Shown here piece by piece: positions 24,440 through 35,645 of a stretch of 64,000 nt of DNA (the stretch's first letter is position 1; each line of letters starts with the position of its first letter). The translations under genes and the position numbers were made by a program. This DNA comes from Rugalucina vietnamica (taxonomy: Eukaryota > Mollusca > Bivalvia > Lucinida > Lucinidae): assembly GCA_964017185.1 (NCBI GenBank), contig OZ024874.1, forward strand, positions 55,469,356-55,533,355, given 5' to 3'. Below the pieces are notes generated by a model that was not told where the DNA came from, did not search any database, and was given only the letters and a program-made list of their open reading frames with translations.

Positions 24440-24600
24440 GCAAATAGGCGGCCACTCAGTTACCTTAACCTTACTTAAACTATGAAAACGCACATAAGAT
24501 GCAAACAGCACAAAAATTCAACACCAAAACATAAAACAATAAGAACCACAACAGAAGTATTTTCTTGGAACGATCAGGAATATAAAATTACTGGCGATTT
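24440..24600 (-). mobile_element. Retroelement family R fragment
   Basis: GGCGGCCACTCAGTTACCTT to AAATTACTGGCG; next to a TGAGCCGC MITE. Confidence 0.7.
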
Positions 24601-24676
24601 GTATTTTAACGATTTGTAATGCAGCATTTTTTCATAAACATAGTTAAGTTCGGATAACTAAGTGGCCGCCTATTAC

Positions 24677-24899
24677 TGAGCCTGTGCGTGAGAAAACCAA
24701 CATTTTTGTTTCGACCAGGTTCAACACAAACCAGGCTGTACAACCACAGAAGCAAGCTAGAAAGTTGAGATTTTGGATATAAGAAGAAAAGGGATTGTAC
24801 TATCTGTGAAGCGAAACAAAGGCGCTGATCAGCTTCGAAGCTGATCTGCGCCTTTGTTTTCACCTATGCAGATTGTAGGTTTTCCCTTGCGGCGGCTCA
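24677..24899. mobile_element. TGAGCCGC MITE, copy 2
   Basis: Ends TGAGCCTGTGCGTGAGAAAA and TTTTCCCTTGCGGCGGCTCA; carries GGCGCTGATCAGCTTCGAAG, partly a small palindrome. Confidence 0.82.
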
Positions 24900-25208
24900 T
24901 TTGTTAGAATTTTTAAATGAAGACTGAACTAGCCAACTTAATATGGGGGGCGGGGTGGCTTCTGGTTTAATTGGGTCCATAAAACACATTTATGTATGTC
25001 CTGGTCATTTTATGTTCGTTTCTATGACGTGTTTCGTTTTGAATGCTCGTAGATGGTGTTGCTTTCAACACTGTGCTCAACTTACATTGATTTGGACTTT
25101 TCAATTACAGATAACATGAATGATCATTTTAAAAGTACATAATTAATTACTAAAGCAACATGTATATACATGAATTTGTATTTGTTACGATCATACTTGT
25201 ACTACTCC

Positions 25209-26728
25209 TACGAAACGCAGTTTCTAAATCTTATCGCAGACACTATGAATTGATGTCCAAATTTAATGTTAGGCTAAAGACACTTTCACGCGAGGGCCTT
25301 TCGGAACCAGAAGGTTTACACATTTAAGAAACTTATACGAAGGAATGATTTTTCTTTTCAATTCAGAAAAAAAATCATTACACGTTACAGACGTAAAGGA
25401 TATAACTAAAATGTTATACGACAGTCTGCATGCTTAGTTTTAAAACCAATCATGATTGATAACTATGCTGCCTTCTTTAATTGCACACCGGTGGGTCGGG
25501 CGTCAGACTCTATGATGGCCCCGAAATAAAGCTATTCATTTTAGTTGATTGGGGCCGAAGCTTCTTGTCTGTTGCTTGGCCCACCGGGGTTCAACTGGTG
25601 TTTTTCTTTTGTTCCAGAGTTAGTAAGTTATTGGGCGCCCAGGGATCTCCATCGTCGGACAGCTTACTCTATCTGTGAGTCCTCGGTTTTGATTCATCAT
25701 GGAGTTTATCATGATTTATTTGTTTGTCCATGATGATTCATTGACTAGTTAGAGATTCACCACGAGGACCGAACAACTAATTAAATGTTGTGAACCATTG
25801 CAGAAGCTGATGGTGAGGTTAGGTACCTGTAAAACCGGTTTAAAAAGGTACACGTAGGCAAAGATCAGGAAAAGGCGCAATCAGCAAAAGATTCCCACTC
25901 CAAAAACCGAGGTGGGAAAAAACCAAACTAACAATCAGGTACTTATACCATGAAACATATCGTAAGCCGAATGAGCAGCTATTTTCCCAATAGGTGGCCA
26001 CTCAGTTACCTTAACTTAACTAAAAATATGAAAACATACATAAGGCGCCAACAGCACAAAAAAAATTTATACACCAAAACATAAAACAAAAAGAACCACC
26101 ACAGAAGTATCGACTTGGAACGATCAGTAACACAAAGTTACTGGCGGGCTTAAACCGGTTTTACATGGCCATAACCTCACCCTCAGCTTCCGCAGTGGTT
26201 CATAACATTTAGTTAGTTATTCGGTCCTCGTGGTGAATCTCTAACTAGTCAATGAATCATCAAGAACAAACAAATAAATCATGATAAACATCCTGATGAA
26301 TCAAAAACCAGGACTCACAGACTGAGTAAGCTGCCCGACGATGGAGATCCCTGGGCGCCGAATAACCTACTAACTCCAGAGCAAAAGAAAAACACCAGTT
26401 GGACCCCGGTGGGTCCAAGCCCACCAGTAATTTTATATTACTGATCGTTCCAAGGCGATACTTCTGTGGTGGTTCTTTTTGTTTTATGTCTTGGTGTTTA
26501 AAATTTTTCTGTGCTGTTGTCGCCTTATGTATGTTTTCATAATTTTAGCTAAGTTTTTGCAACTGAGTTGCCACCTATTGGGAAAATAGCTGCTCATTCG
26601 GCTTACGATACATTTTCATGGTATAAGTACCTGATTGTTAATTTAGTTTTTTCCCACCTCGGTTTTTGGAGCGGTAATCTTTTTCTGATTGCACCTTTTT
26701 TTGATCGTTGCCTACTTGTACCTTTCCA
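25209..26728. mobile_element. Retroelement family R compound insertion 3' of copy B
   Basis: Three pieces: plus 25209-25845 (with CACACCGGTGGGTCGGGCGT), minus 25846-26412, plus 26413-26728 ending CTACTTGTACCTTT. Flanks TCATACTTGTACTACTCC and AATTATATAGATCTAGTAAT are contiguous in copy A near 710-750. The opposing pieces imply nested insertion or rearrangement. Confidence 0.8.
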
Positions 26729-27051
26729 TAATTATATAGATCTAGTAATATGTGTCCAGTGCAAACACCTGTTTGAATAAGAGCTGTCGCAGGACAGCAT
26801 GCTCGACTGCTTCTGACCTTTGTCAAACATAAGGCCAAACCCGACCAGTAACCCATACATCTTTTTGCCTTGATGCAATAAGGCAAAATCACTGAACCAT
26901 GGAAGTTAACCATAACTACAGGTCTAACGACTTCTCGTGACACTATTATCATTTTTAAAGTTTGTAAACAGAGACTGGTAAACATAAACACCGATTATTT
27001 TTAGGTACAACAAAGAATGAAACTTATAATATTGATCAAACAGGTGTATTG

Positions 27052-27122
27052 GTTGGATAGCTCAGTGGTCTACCACGCTGACTTTCAATCCGTAGGTTGT
27101 GAGATCGAAACCCAGTAATGAT
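27052..27122 (+). other. tRNA-like sequence (SINE head or tRNA relic)
   Basis: GATAGCTCAGTGGTCTACCA resembles box A and GAGATCGAAACCC box B, but the acceptor stem does not pair. Lies in the insertion inside the TAA-flanked element. Confidence 0.45.
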
Positions 27123-27624
27123 TTTTTTCTCAATTTATTTGTTTGTTTTGTATGCGTATGTATGTGTGTTTTTGTTCCTTTTTGCTTGTTTATAAGTTTG
27201 GTTTTATTTTATTTTTGTTTGTTTTTGTTGTTCTTCTTTCTTTTAAAAAATTCAATAAACAACAAGGGCACACATTTAAAGTGAAAACATGAGCTAATGA
27301 AACATGCAACAAAATGCCAGTGCAAATTACAATGTGTGAAAGATAAAGTACTATGTGACATGCATGTACTGCAAGCATTAATACAAAGTATGTAAAGCTA
27401 CTTTTTATGTTGAGCTAAACGTTAAGCCTTCAATGAATAGTGCTTTGCATAACATTCAGATCGATTTGCTTTTTTTCGTCGCTGTAGTGAAACCGTCTTG
27501 CCATGATGCGCGAAAGGAACGGACTGCCCAAGATATTGGGAGCATGAAATAATTCATGCTCAGAACAAGAAAAAAATGCTTCTTTTAATTGGCGCCGATC
27601 TAGTTTTTTGGAAGAAAAAAAAGT

Positions 27625-27702
27625 CGACCCTACCCGGACTCGAACCTGGGACTGACGGATTCCAAGCATATCACCGTGACCACTGCTCTATAAGCATATG
27701 GA
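27625..27702 (-). other. tRNA-like sequence (SINE head or tRNA relic)
   Basis: Minus strand: AGAGCAGTGGTCACGGTG (box A-like) and GGTTCGAGTCC (box B), with a good T-arm but no acceptor pairing. In opposite orientation to 27052-27122. Confidence 0.5.
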
Positions 27703-27859
27703 TGAATGTAGGTCGTTTTCCAAAAGTCTTATACTTTCCCATTACTTACTTGCCTGATGGTGTTCTATTAAAAGCTCGTCCTCAAAATAGATTTTTGTTA
27801 TTGGAAAATATTATTGTAAACCAAAAGTATCAACACGACAGGATACCGCGGCTGGCCTA

Positions 27860-28770
27860 CGAGGGTGGTTCAGAAAGTTCTGTCATAGGTGTTATAACTT
27901 TGTTAATATACATGATAGGTTGCTGTATTATACCTTGATTGAAAGTGCTACATTTCTCCTTTATAATGATGCCAAAACAATGCACGGACGAAATAAATAC
28001 TTCGAAATACATGCCTTGAAAGACACCTGGGGTAAAACCACTGGCACGTTTTCTTGAATTTGTGAATATTATTGTGTGCGTTTCATGCGTTATATCTTTA
28101 TAACTTCCGATCAAATTTTCTCCAACTTTACAGTTATAAGTAATAATATATTTAGAAAAGCAATGTGACAAAAATTGCCGTTATCGATGCTATGCTGACT
28201 TTATAATAAAGCGATGTATATGACGTCATTAAAATACGTACCCCTATAGCGTTTCTGGCACCGCTGCACCATTATATGTGTTTGCTTTTTATAAGTTTAC
28301 TATAGAGCACGCTAGGATGAAACAATTAAATGGTAAAATGCATTTTAAGCTCCCTGGACTACGTGTAGATGTCAATAAATGTCATTTGAATTTAAACCGT
28401 ATTTTTAATGTATGTACAACAAGCCAATTTCAATATTTCATTTTACTATAACTCAATTAAATTCAGCTGAATGATTTTGATTTTTGCAGGATATATTCAT
28501 CTATGTTTCAAAAATATATTACATGGATTATATTTTTTCGAAGTCGATTTTCTTTAAATAATATTCACAAATTTAAGAAAACGTGCCAGTGGTTTACCCC
28601 TGGTGTCTTTCAAGGCGTCTGTTTCAAAGTATTTATTTCTTTTCGTGCATTGTTTTGGCATCATTATAAAGGAGAAATTTAGCCCTTTCAATCAAGGTAT
28701 AATACAGCAACCTATTATGTCTATTAACAAAGTTATAACACCTATGACAGAACTTTCTGAACCCCCCTCG
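27860..28770. mobile_element. Mariner-like palindromic MITE
   Basis: 911 bp flanked by TA at 27858-27859 and 28771-28772. Begins CGAGGGTGGTTCAGAAAGTT and ends in its complement with small changes; the inverted arms extend about 220 bp. The CGAGGG and CAGAAAGTT termini are characteristic of mariner. No transposase. Confidence 0.88.
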
Positions 28771-28789
28771 TATACCTAAGATTTAGAGG

Positions 28790-30035
28790 TCTCACTCATA
28801 CTGTGAAAGAAGTGTGTTCATATATCAACTGAGTGCCAAGACACAAGGCAAAATCATTGAACCGTGAAATAAGGTCACACTGACCTATAAGTATTTCAGG
28901 GTCAAAGGTCTAGTGATACTTACTCATAATGTGAAAGAAATATGTACCCATTTAGTGTTGAGATATAAAGCAAAATCACTGAACCATGAAATTAGGTCAT
29001 AGTGACCTATAAGTATGTTTGGGTTAATGGTCTGGTCATACTCATTCATAATCAGAAAGAAGTATGAAAAAATACCAACTGAGTGTCGAGATATAAGGCA
29101 AAATCACTGAACCATGAAATTAAGTCACAGTGACCCAGGAATACTTTACGGTCAGAGGTCTTGTCATACTCATACATATCGTGAAAGCAGTATGTCCATA
29201 TACCAATTGAGTGCCGAGATATAAAGGAAAATCACTGAACCGTGAAATCAGGTCATATTGACCTAGGACTACTTTAGGGTCAAAGGTCTTGTCATATGCA
29301 AACATAGTGTGAACGAAGTTTGTTCATAAACCACTTGGGTGCTGAGATATAAGGCAAAGTCACTGAACCATGAAATTAGGTCACATTGACCTATAAGTAT
29401 ATTGGGGTCAAAGATCTGGTCATACTCACTCATAATCTGAAAAAAGTATGAAAATATACTAATTGAGTGTCAAGATATAAGGCAAAATCACTGAACCGTG
29501 AAACTAGGTCATAGTGACCTAGGACTACCTCAGGGCCAAGGGTCTTGTCATACGCAAACATACTTTGAAAGAAGTTTGTTCATAAACCATTTGAGTACCG
29601 AGATATAAGGCAAAATCAATGAACCGTGAAATTAGGTCACAGTGACCTATAAGTATATTGGGGTCAAAGGTCTGGTCATACTCACTCATAATCTGAAAAA
29701 AGTATGAAAATATACTAATTGAGTGTCAAGATATAAGGCAAAATCACTGAACCGTGAAATTAGGTCACAGTGACCTAGGACTACTTCAGGGTGAAAGGTC
29801 TTGTCATAAGCAAACATACTTTGAAAGAAGTTTGTTCATAAACCATTTGAGTACCGAGATATAAGGCAAAATCACTGAACCGTGAAATTAGGTCACAGTG
29901 ACCTATAAGTATATTGGGGTCGAAGGTCTTGTCATACTCACTCATAATCTGAAAAAAGTATGAAAATATACTAATTGAGTGTCAAGATATAAGGCAAAAT
30001 CACTGAACCATGGAAAGTAGGTCAACCGACCCTTA
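28790..30035 (+). repeat. Tandem array of 128-bp units with nuclear-receptor-type palindromes
   Basis: About ten units. The 15-bp core starts at 28872, 28994, 29122, 29250, 29378, 29506, 29634, 29762, 29890 and 30019; most steps are exactly 128 bp. Eight cores are perfect AGGTCAnnnTGACCT, the consensus estrogen response element. Each unit also holds AAAATCACTGAACC and AAAGGTCTTGTCATAC-type stretches. Confidence 0.9.
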
Positions 30036-30828
30036 CCGTCGTGACACACAAGACAGTGTCAAAAAGTCAAAAGATGAATGACCAACCATCTTCCTAAGTT
30101 GTTTCTATTAAGAAATAAAAAGAAAAAAAAATCGGTGTTCTAGATTTTGACCTCTAGCCCCGCCCCCCCCCCCCCCTGACTCCGACCCGGTCGGATGCCA
30201 TGGAACCTAAAGTGTACGAAGTATGAATGCTTTATGATAAGTTGTTGTCAAGATTGGACTCCTTGTAAAAGTTACACAGCAGTACATCTATTTTTTACAG
30301 TGTTCTAGTTTTTAACCTCCAGCCCCACCCCCCAGGCATGGACCCAGAGATCCGATGCCATGAAATGAAACTCAACCCTACAGGGTACCTATGGTCCCAG
30401 TATGAAAGCCCTCTGATCAAATTTTTTCAACATTATAGACTTCTAGAATACAATATCACAGAAAAGCCATTATTATTAATGGTGTTCTAGATTTTAACCT
30501 CTAGCCCCTCCCCCTGGCATGGACCCAGGGAACTGATGCTATGGAATGAAAGCCGACCCTACAGGGTGTCAATGGCCCAAGTATCAATGCTTTCTGATGA
30601 GTGGTTGTCAAGACATGGACTTCTAGAAAACTTTAACACAATAATAGCTATTTTTTAAGGTGTTCTAGATTTTAACCTCCAGCCCCACCCCCAGGCCTGG
30701 ACCCAGGGGCCCGATGCCATGGAATGAAAGCTAACCATACAGGGTATCTATGGTCCAAGTATGAATGCTTTCTGATGAGTGGTTGTCAAGATATGGACTT
30801 CTAGAAAACTTTAACGCAAGTGTGACGC

Positions 30829-30878
30829 GCACGGGAACGGGAACGGGAACGCACACGGGAACGGGAACGTGGACGACC
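30829..30878 (+). repeat. GGGAAC short tandem repeat
   Basis: Five GGGAAC units in two blocks (CACGGGAACGGGAACGGGAA type). The copy-1 counterpart near 21040-21062 has only two, so the run length varies between copies. Confidence 0.75.
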
Positions 30879-31027
30879 GGGGTGACTGCAATAGCTCTAT
30901 GCACTTCGTGCAGTCGAGCTAAAAAGGAGACATGCATTCAAGCTAAGCATTAACGCCAGTCGTGTATTAAACAAATACGATCAACAGAAAATAACGAAAC
31001 ATGGCGTCAGAATCAACACTTCTGCAT

Positions 31028-31659
31028 TCAGTTAGATGATAATTGTTTCAATGATAAACAAATATCATTCAGTCTTTTCATTATATCGCTTACACACCTT
31101 ATATTGCCAGATGCAGTGTGAATAAGTTCCAGTCTCATCTGTTCCGTTTGTAGTTTTTCTAGGGTTAATTTTACTTTGTCCTTTTCGTCCATACAGCTGT
31201 AAGCATCAATAAGTACTTCTAGTGTGTCGGAGATAAACGTGTTTGCTGGAATAGCTATGTTCATAGCTTCGGCTGATTTCAAAATCGTCTTGGATAGTTT
31301 AACTGCAATATCATTGTTTCCATTCTTTTGTTGCGCTTTTGCCAAATGCATCAATGTCTCGATATGTGCAGGCCCATCTTCACATATTCCTTTATACATT
31401 TCTGCTGCTTTCTCCAATATCTCACATGCTTCATGATATTTTCCTTGCGATAATCTAACTTTTCCTAATATATAATATGTAAGGCTCTCTGCTCCTTTAT
31501 GTGGTGGATCATCTTCATCTAGTTTTTGCATGGCATCCTTTAACAAAGCGTTTGCTGTGGGGTAATCTTTCATAGCTCGACAAACATTTGCGCTGTTGCT
31601 CAGAGAATACACAAGTGACCATATGGGCGTGCCCTTGGCATTCCTTTTAATATCTAGAG
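31028..31659 (-). CDS. Copy B alternative last exon 10b
   Basis: Intact, 632 nt, as in copy A. Reads LVYSLSNSANVCRAMKDYPT and ends LKQLSSN, stop. The acceptor is tttataag. It lies 5.8 kb beyond 10a because a LINE sits between them. Confidence 0.83.
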
Positions 31660-32165
31660 CTTATAAATAGAACAATCATTTGCATAAAAACCCTGAAAAC
31701 ATAGATATATGCGTGCGTATGTACGAAAGTTGCATTTGCCACCAGAATCGTGAAAAACTGTCTTAGATTGTTTCGTAAACAAAACATAACGCATTAAACT
31801 GACATTTTTGTTAGTTTTAGCTTTTTTTGTTTTTTATATTTTGATTTGTGAAATATATAAACTGCATCTTTAGATCATTTACAATTCGTTCTAATTCTAA
31901 AATAAGGACGAAAAATTGGCTGAGTTTGGTAAAATTTATTAATGGATTTACTATGTGTAAAATTAGGCAATCATGTAATCAATAAAAAATAAAGCTATAA
32001 TGAAACAATTACCTGACAATTGCAAGAGAAAAGCAAAGTAATACATTTTATCTTTCTTTTAAAGAACTAGAGGAAATACCAAACAACACTAGAAAATCAG
32101 AACATAATCTGAAAACAAAGCCATCCGATTATTCCTTCAAGACCAAGCTGAAGTATAAAAGGTTG

Positions 32166-32333
32166 GGTTTTTTATTCATTCCCCGAGAAAAACCACCTGG
32201 CACACCCGCAAGCAGAACTTGGCTTCTCTCACATGTGGCCAGTACGGGGCTCGAACCCACGCCAGACACAGCGGTGAAATGATCGAGTGATTAAGAAACA
32301 GCGTTCTTAACCGCTCGGCCATGGGGGCCGCTC
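32166..32333 (-). mobile_element. tRNA-derived SINE in copy B (orthologous to 2088-2326)
   Basis: The same head (GGCCGAGCGGTTAAG) and position as in copy A, between exons 10a and 10b, but the tail is shortened by a deletion. A shared insertion inherited through the duplication. Confidence 0.8.
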
Positions 32334-32414
32334 AAACAGTTGAATAAGAAATCTATTTAGACCAAACTGTCAATAAAGCTGTTACGTCTCCACTGTGTGG
32401 TCGTTCGTCTCTCA

Positions 32415-35400
32415 CTAATGAGAAAGACCATCATTATTTCTTGAATAGGTTCGTGTGTGTTGGTGAGTTCTTTGATGGCTGACTAGGCCAATTCTAGCTC
32501 TAAACTGTCGGTTGCAAGTAGAGCAAGTCAATGTCATTGAATCAGCTGGTGGCCCATTGGTATTGGCTTTGCGTTCTCTGCGCTTTCTTTCAGCTTCACA
32601 GATTCTCTTTTTTTCATGGAGAGCTGCTCCTTTGTTGATGAGACCTCGCCACTTTGATCGCTCCTGTGCAGTCTGTTCCCAAGACCCAATTGGTATGTCA
32701 AAATCCTTCAGAGAGGCTTTCAGGGTGTCTTTGTAGCGTTTCTTCTGGCCACCTTGAGAGCGCTTTCCCTCTTGTAGTTCTCCATAGAAGACTTTCTTTG
32801 GAAGTCGCTCATCAGGCATTCTTATTATATGGCCGGTCCACCTTAGCTGTGCTAGCTTTAAGACAGTATGCATGCTTTGCATCCCTGCTTTCTTCAGGAC
32901 CTCTGTGTCTGGGATCTTGTCTTGCCACTTGATTTTTAACAGCTTTCTCAAACAGCTTAGGTGGAAATGGTTTAGTCTCTTTGCATGACGCTGGTATATT
33001 GTCCAGGTCTCACATGCATACAAGAGGGTTGGAAGTACCACAGCCTTGTAGACTTTCAGCTTGGTGTCAAGCTTGATTCCATTTCGCTCCCAGACATTTG
33101 CACGGAGTCTTCCGAATGCCACACTGGCTTTAGCAATTCTTGCAGTGACCTCATCATCAATGTGCACTGCTCTGGAAAGAGTGCTTCCCAGGTAGGTGAA
33201 TTTATCAACAACTTTCAGTTTTTCTCCATTCACAGTGATGGTTGGTTCATTGTACGGTTTTCCAGGTGCTGGCTGGTGTACAACCTCTGTCTTTTTTGTG
33301 CTGATTGTGAGATCATAGTTATCACATGACTGTGAGACTTGATCCATGGCTCTTTGCATTTTTGCCTCTGAGCTGGCATTCTTATCCATATCATCTGCAT
33401 AGAGGAGCTCATCTAGCACATCGGTCTGCACCTTAGTTTTGGCTTGCAACCTTCTAAGGTTGAATATATTGCCATCAAAACGGTACCTGATTGGAAAACC
33501 AGTGTCACTGTCCTGAAAAGCATCCATGAGCATGGCAGAAAACATTATGCTGAACAGTGTTGGTGCCATAACACAGCCCTGTTTGACCCCATTTGTTACC
33601 TCAAAGGGTTCAGAGAACTCTCCATCATTTTGCACACGTGCCTGCATACCATCATGAAATTGCCGCACCATTGCTATGAATCTGGGTGGACAGCCAAACT
33701 TGGCCATGATTTTCCACAGTCCATCACGACTAACTGTGTCAAACGCTTTGGTGAGGTCGACAAACGTCATGTATAGATCTACATTCTGCTCTTGGCATTT
33801 CTCCTGAAGCTGTCTTGCTGTGAAGATCATGTCTATCGTCCCCCTGTCCTTTCTGAATCCACATTGACTTTCTGGGATAAGTCCCTTCTGATCAAGATGA
33901 ACATTCAGGCGGTTCAACAGAATTTTTGCTAGTATCTTCCCAGCAATCGATAGGAGGGAAATGCCTCTGTGGTTGTCACAGACTTGTGGATTTCCTTTCC
34001 GCTTGTATAGGTGGATTATGGATGCATCCTTAAATTCTTGTGGGATGGCCTCCTTCCTCCACATACAGTGAAACAGCTCGGTCAGTTTCTCTGCCATGGG
34101 TAGCCCCCCGGCCTTATAAACCTCTGCAGGAATTGCATCTGCACCTGGAGCTTTGCCAGAAGACAGTTGTTGAACTGCTTTTCTTGTTTCCATGACGGTT
34201 GGAAATTCATCTAACAGAACATTGCACTCTATCTGTGGCAGTCTGTCAATTGCATCCTCATTGATGCTTGATGGTCGATTTAGCACACTATTGAAATGTT
34301 CTGCCCACCTTTTCAAGATAGCCTCTTTGTCTGTGAGAAGAGTGTTTCCATCTGCACTGAGTAATGTGGTGGCTCCAGAACTCTTAGGGCCATAAATGGT
34401 TTTCAGTGCATCATGAAATTTCTTCATGTCCTTTCTGTCTGCAAAAGACTGAATTTCTTCTGTTTTCTTCCTCAGCCAGGAATCTTGCATGTCCCTAAGC
34501 TTGGTCTGGACTGTCTTACAAACGTTGCTGTAGGCTGCTTTCTTGGATACTGAGCTAGTATCATCTTGGTGTGCCTTGTGCAATCTGTGTTTTTCTTCAA
34601 GAAGCTTCTGAATTTCGTCATCATTCTCATCAAACCAGTCTTGATGTTTGCGAGATGGATGTCCTAAAGTAGTAGCAGCTGAAGAATGAACTGTTTTATG
34701 GAAGACTGTCCAGTTTTCTTCGGGGTTCTCTGAACTGAGATTGATTGCATCCAGTTGGTTGCAAATGTCTGTTAAGAAAGCTTGTCGCATGCTGTCTTGA
34801 TTCAGCTTTGAGACATCCAGTCTTTTAGCAGCTTTCTTGCCTTGAGGTCGCCTCGCAGGCTGGATTCTAAGGTTGAGTTTGCTGACAACCAGTCTATGGT
34901 CTGTCCAGCAGTCTGCACCACACATAGTCTTTGTCACTCTGACATCCTGCCTATCTGTTCTCCGCACTATAACATAGTCTATGAGATGCCAATGTTTGGA
35001 ACGGGGATGCATCCAGGATGTTTTATTTCTGTTAGGTAGACGAAAGACTGTGTTGGTGATTAGAAGATCATGTTCAGCACACTTCCTTAGAAGCAAGAGA
35101 CCATTGCTGTTGCACTTTCCAACACCTTCTGGACCTATAACTCCTTCCCAGGTCTGGTGGTCTGTACCAACTCTGGCATTAAAGTCTCCAAGAAGGATAA
35201 GTTTGTCTGTATGGGGTGTAGCAGAAATAATGTCGTCTAAGTCATTATAGAACTTGTCTTTAACCTCATCTGGATTGGTCATCGTGGGTGCATAGGCACT
35301 GACAATAGTTGCATGTTTATTGCCTGACAGAGGAAGTCTCAATGTCATTAGGCGGTCATTGATGCCTTTTGGCAATCCTGAAAGCTTACCAACAAGTTCT

Positions 35401-35645
35401 GTTTTAATGGCAAAGCCAACTCCTGCTTCACGCCTCTCTTCGCTTTTGCGTCCACTCCAGAAGAAGGTGTATCCAGCACCAACTTCTTTGATCTCCCCAA
35501 CATCTGCTAACCGAGTCTCACTCAGAGCTGCTATCTGAATTCCATACCTCCCAAGTTCTCTGCCCACAAGGGCCGTTCTACGCTGCGGTCTATTTGACCC
35601 AGCACTGTCCATCAATGTTCGCACATTCCATGCGCCAATCCTCAA
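32415..35645 (-). CDS. LINE ORF: APE endonuclease, reverse transcriptase, C2H2 finger
   Basis: Uninterrupted 1076-residue protein. Residues 1-260 form an apurinic-type endonuclease: NVRTL at 7-11, catalytic-type E43 in LSETRL, GDFNARVG at 153-160, TDH at 248-250. The reverse transcriptase occupies roughly residues 480-760 with FVDLTKAFDTVSR, NGVKQGCVMAPTLF and the catalytic LLYADD. A maturase-like or thumb part follows (TLLYACETWTIY; RWTGHIIRMPDERLPKK). Near the C-terminus is a finger, CSTCNRQF then SHQRTH. The protein would nick DNA and prime reverse transcription at the target. No disabling change was seen. The clade is uncertain (RTE/Proto or I-like). Confidence 0.93.
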   Translation of the reverse strand: MRIGAWNVRTLMDSAGSNRPQRRTALVGRELGRYGIQIAALSETRLADVGEIKEVGAGYTFFWSGRKSEERREAGVGFAIKTELVGKLSGLPKGINDRLMTLRLPLSGNKHATIVSAYAPTMTNPDEVKDKFYNDLDDIISATPHTDKLILLGDFNARVGTDHQTWEGVIGPEGVGKCNSNGLLLLRKCAEHDLLITNTVFRLPNRNKTSWMHPRSKHWHLIDYVIVRRTDRQDVRVTKTMCGADCWTDHRLVVSKLNLRIQPARRPQGKKAAKRLDVSKLNQDSMRQAFLTDICNQLDAINLSSENPEENWTVFHKTVHSSAATTLGHPSRKHQDWFDENDDEIQKLLEEKHRLHKAHQDDTSSVSKKAAYSNVCKTVQTKLRDMQDSWLRKKTEEIQSFADRKDMKKFHDALKTIYGPKSSGATTLLSADGNTLLTDKEAILKRWAEHFNSVLNRPSSINEDAIDRLPQIECNVLLDEFPTVMETRKAVQQLSSGKAPGADAIPAEVYKAGGLPMAEKLTELFHCMWRKEAIPQEFKDASIIHLYKRKGNPQVCDNHRGISLLSIAGKILAKILLNRLNVHLDQKGLIPESQCGFRKDRGTIDMIFTARQLQEKCQEQNVDLYMTFVDLTKAFDTVSRDGLWKIMAKFGCPPRFIAMVRQFHDGMQARVQNDGEFSEPFEVTNGVKQGCVMAPTLFSIMFSAMLMDAFQDSDTGFPIRYRFDGNIFNLRRLQAKTKVQTDVLDELLYADDMDKNASSEAKMQRAMDQVSQSCDNYDLTISTKKTEVVHQPAPGKPYNEPTITVNGEKLKVVDKFTYLGSTLSRAVHIDDEVTARIAKASVAFGRLRANVWERNGIKLDTKLKVYKAVVLPTLLYACETWTIYQRHAKRLNHFHLSCLRKLLKIKWQDKIPDTEVLKKAGMQSMHTVLKLAQLRWTGHIIRMPDERLPKKVFYGELQEGKRSQGGQKKRYKDTLKASLKDFDIPIGSWEQTAQERSKWRGLINKGAALHEKKRICEAERKRRERKANTNGPPADSMTLTCSTCNRQFRARIGLVSHQRTHQHTRTYSRNNDGLSH

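Larger units (their letters stand above)
26781..30919 (+). mobile_element. TAA-flanked DNA element, copy 2, with 1.85-kb internal insertion
   Basis: Inserted 3' of copy B: the flanks CACCTGTTTGAA (ends 26777) and AAAGGAGACAT (from about 30923) are contiguous in copy A near 780. TAA at 26778-26780 and 30920-30922. The ends carry hairpins, GCTGTCGCAGGACAGC at the left and GACTGCA...TGCAGTC at the right. Relative to copy 1 it is interrupted at about 26920-28772. Confidence 0.8.

Noticed and set aside
27052-27122. Possible functional tRNA gene
   Set aside because: Box A and B-like motifs exist, but the acceptor stem does not pair and it lies inside a mobile insertion.
27625-27702. Possible functional tRNA gene on the minus strand
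   Set aside because: Good T-arm, but the 5' and 3' ends are not complementary; more likely a SINE head.
32654-35538. Plus-strand ORFs across the LINE
   Set aside because: Shadows of the 1076-codon minus-strand ORF; no motifs.
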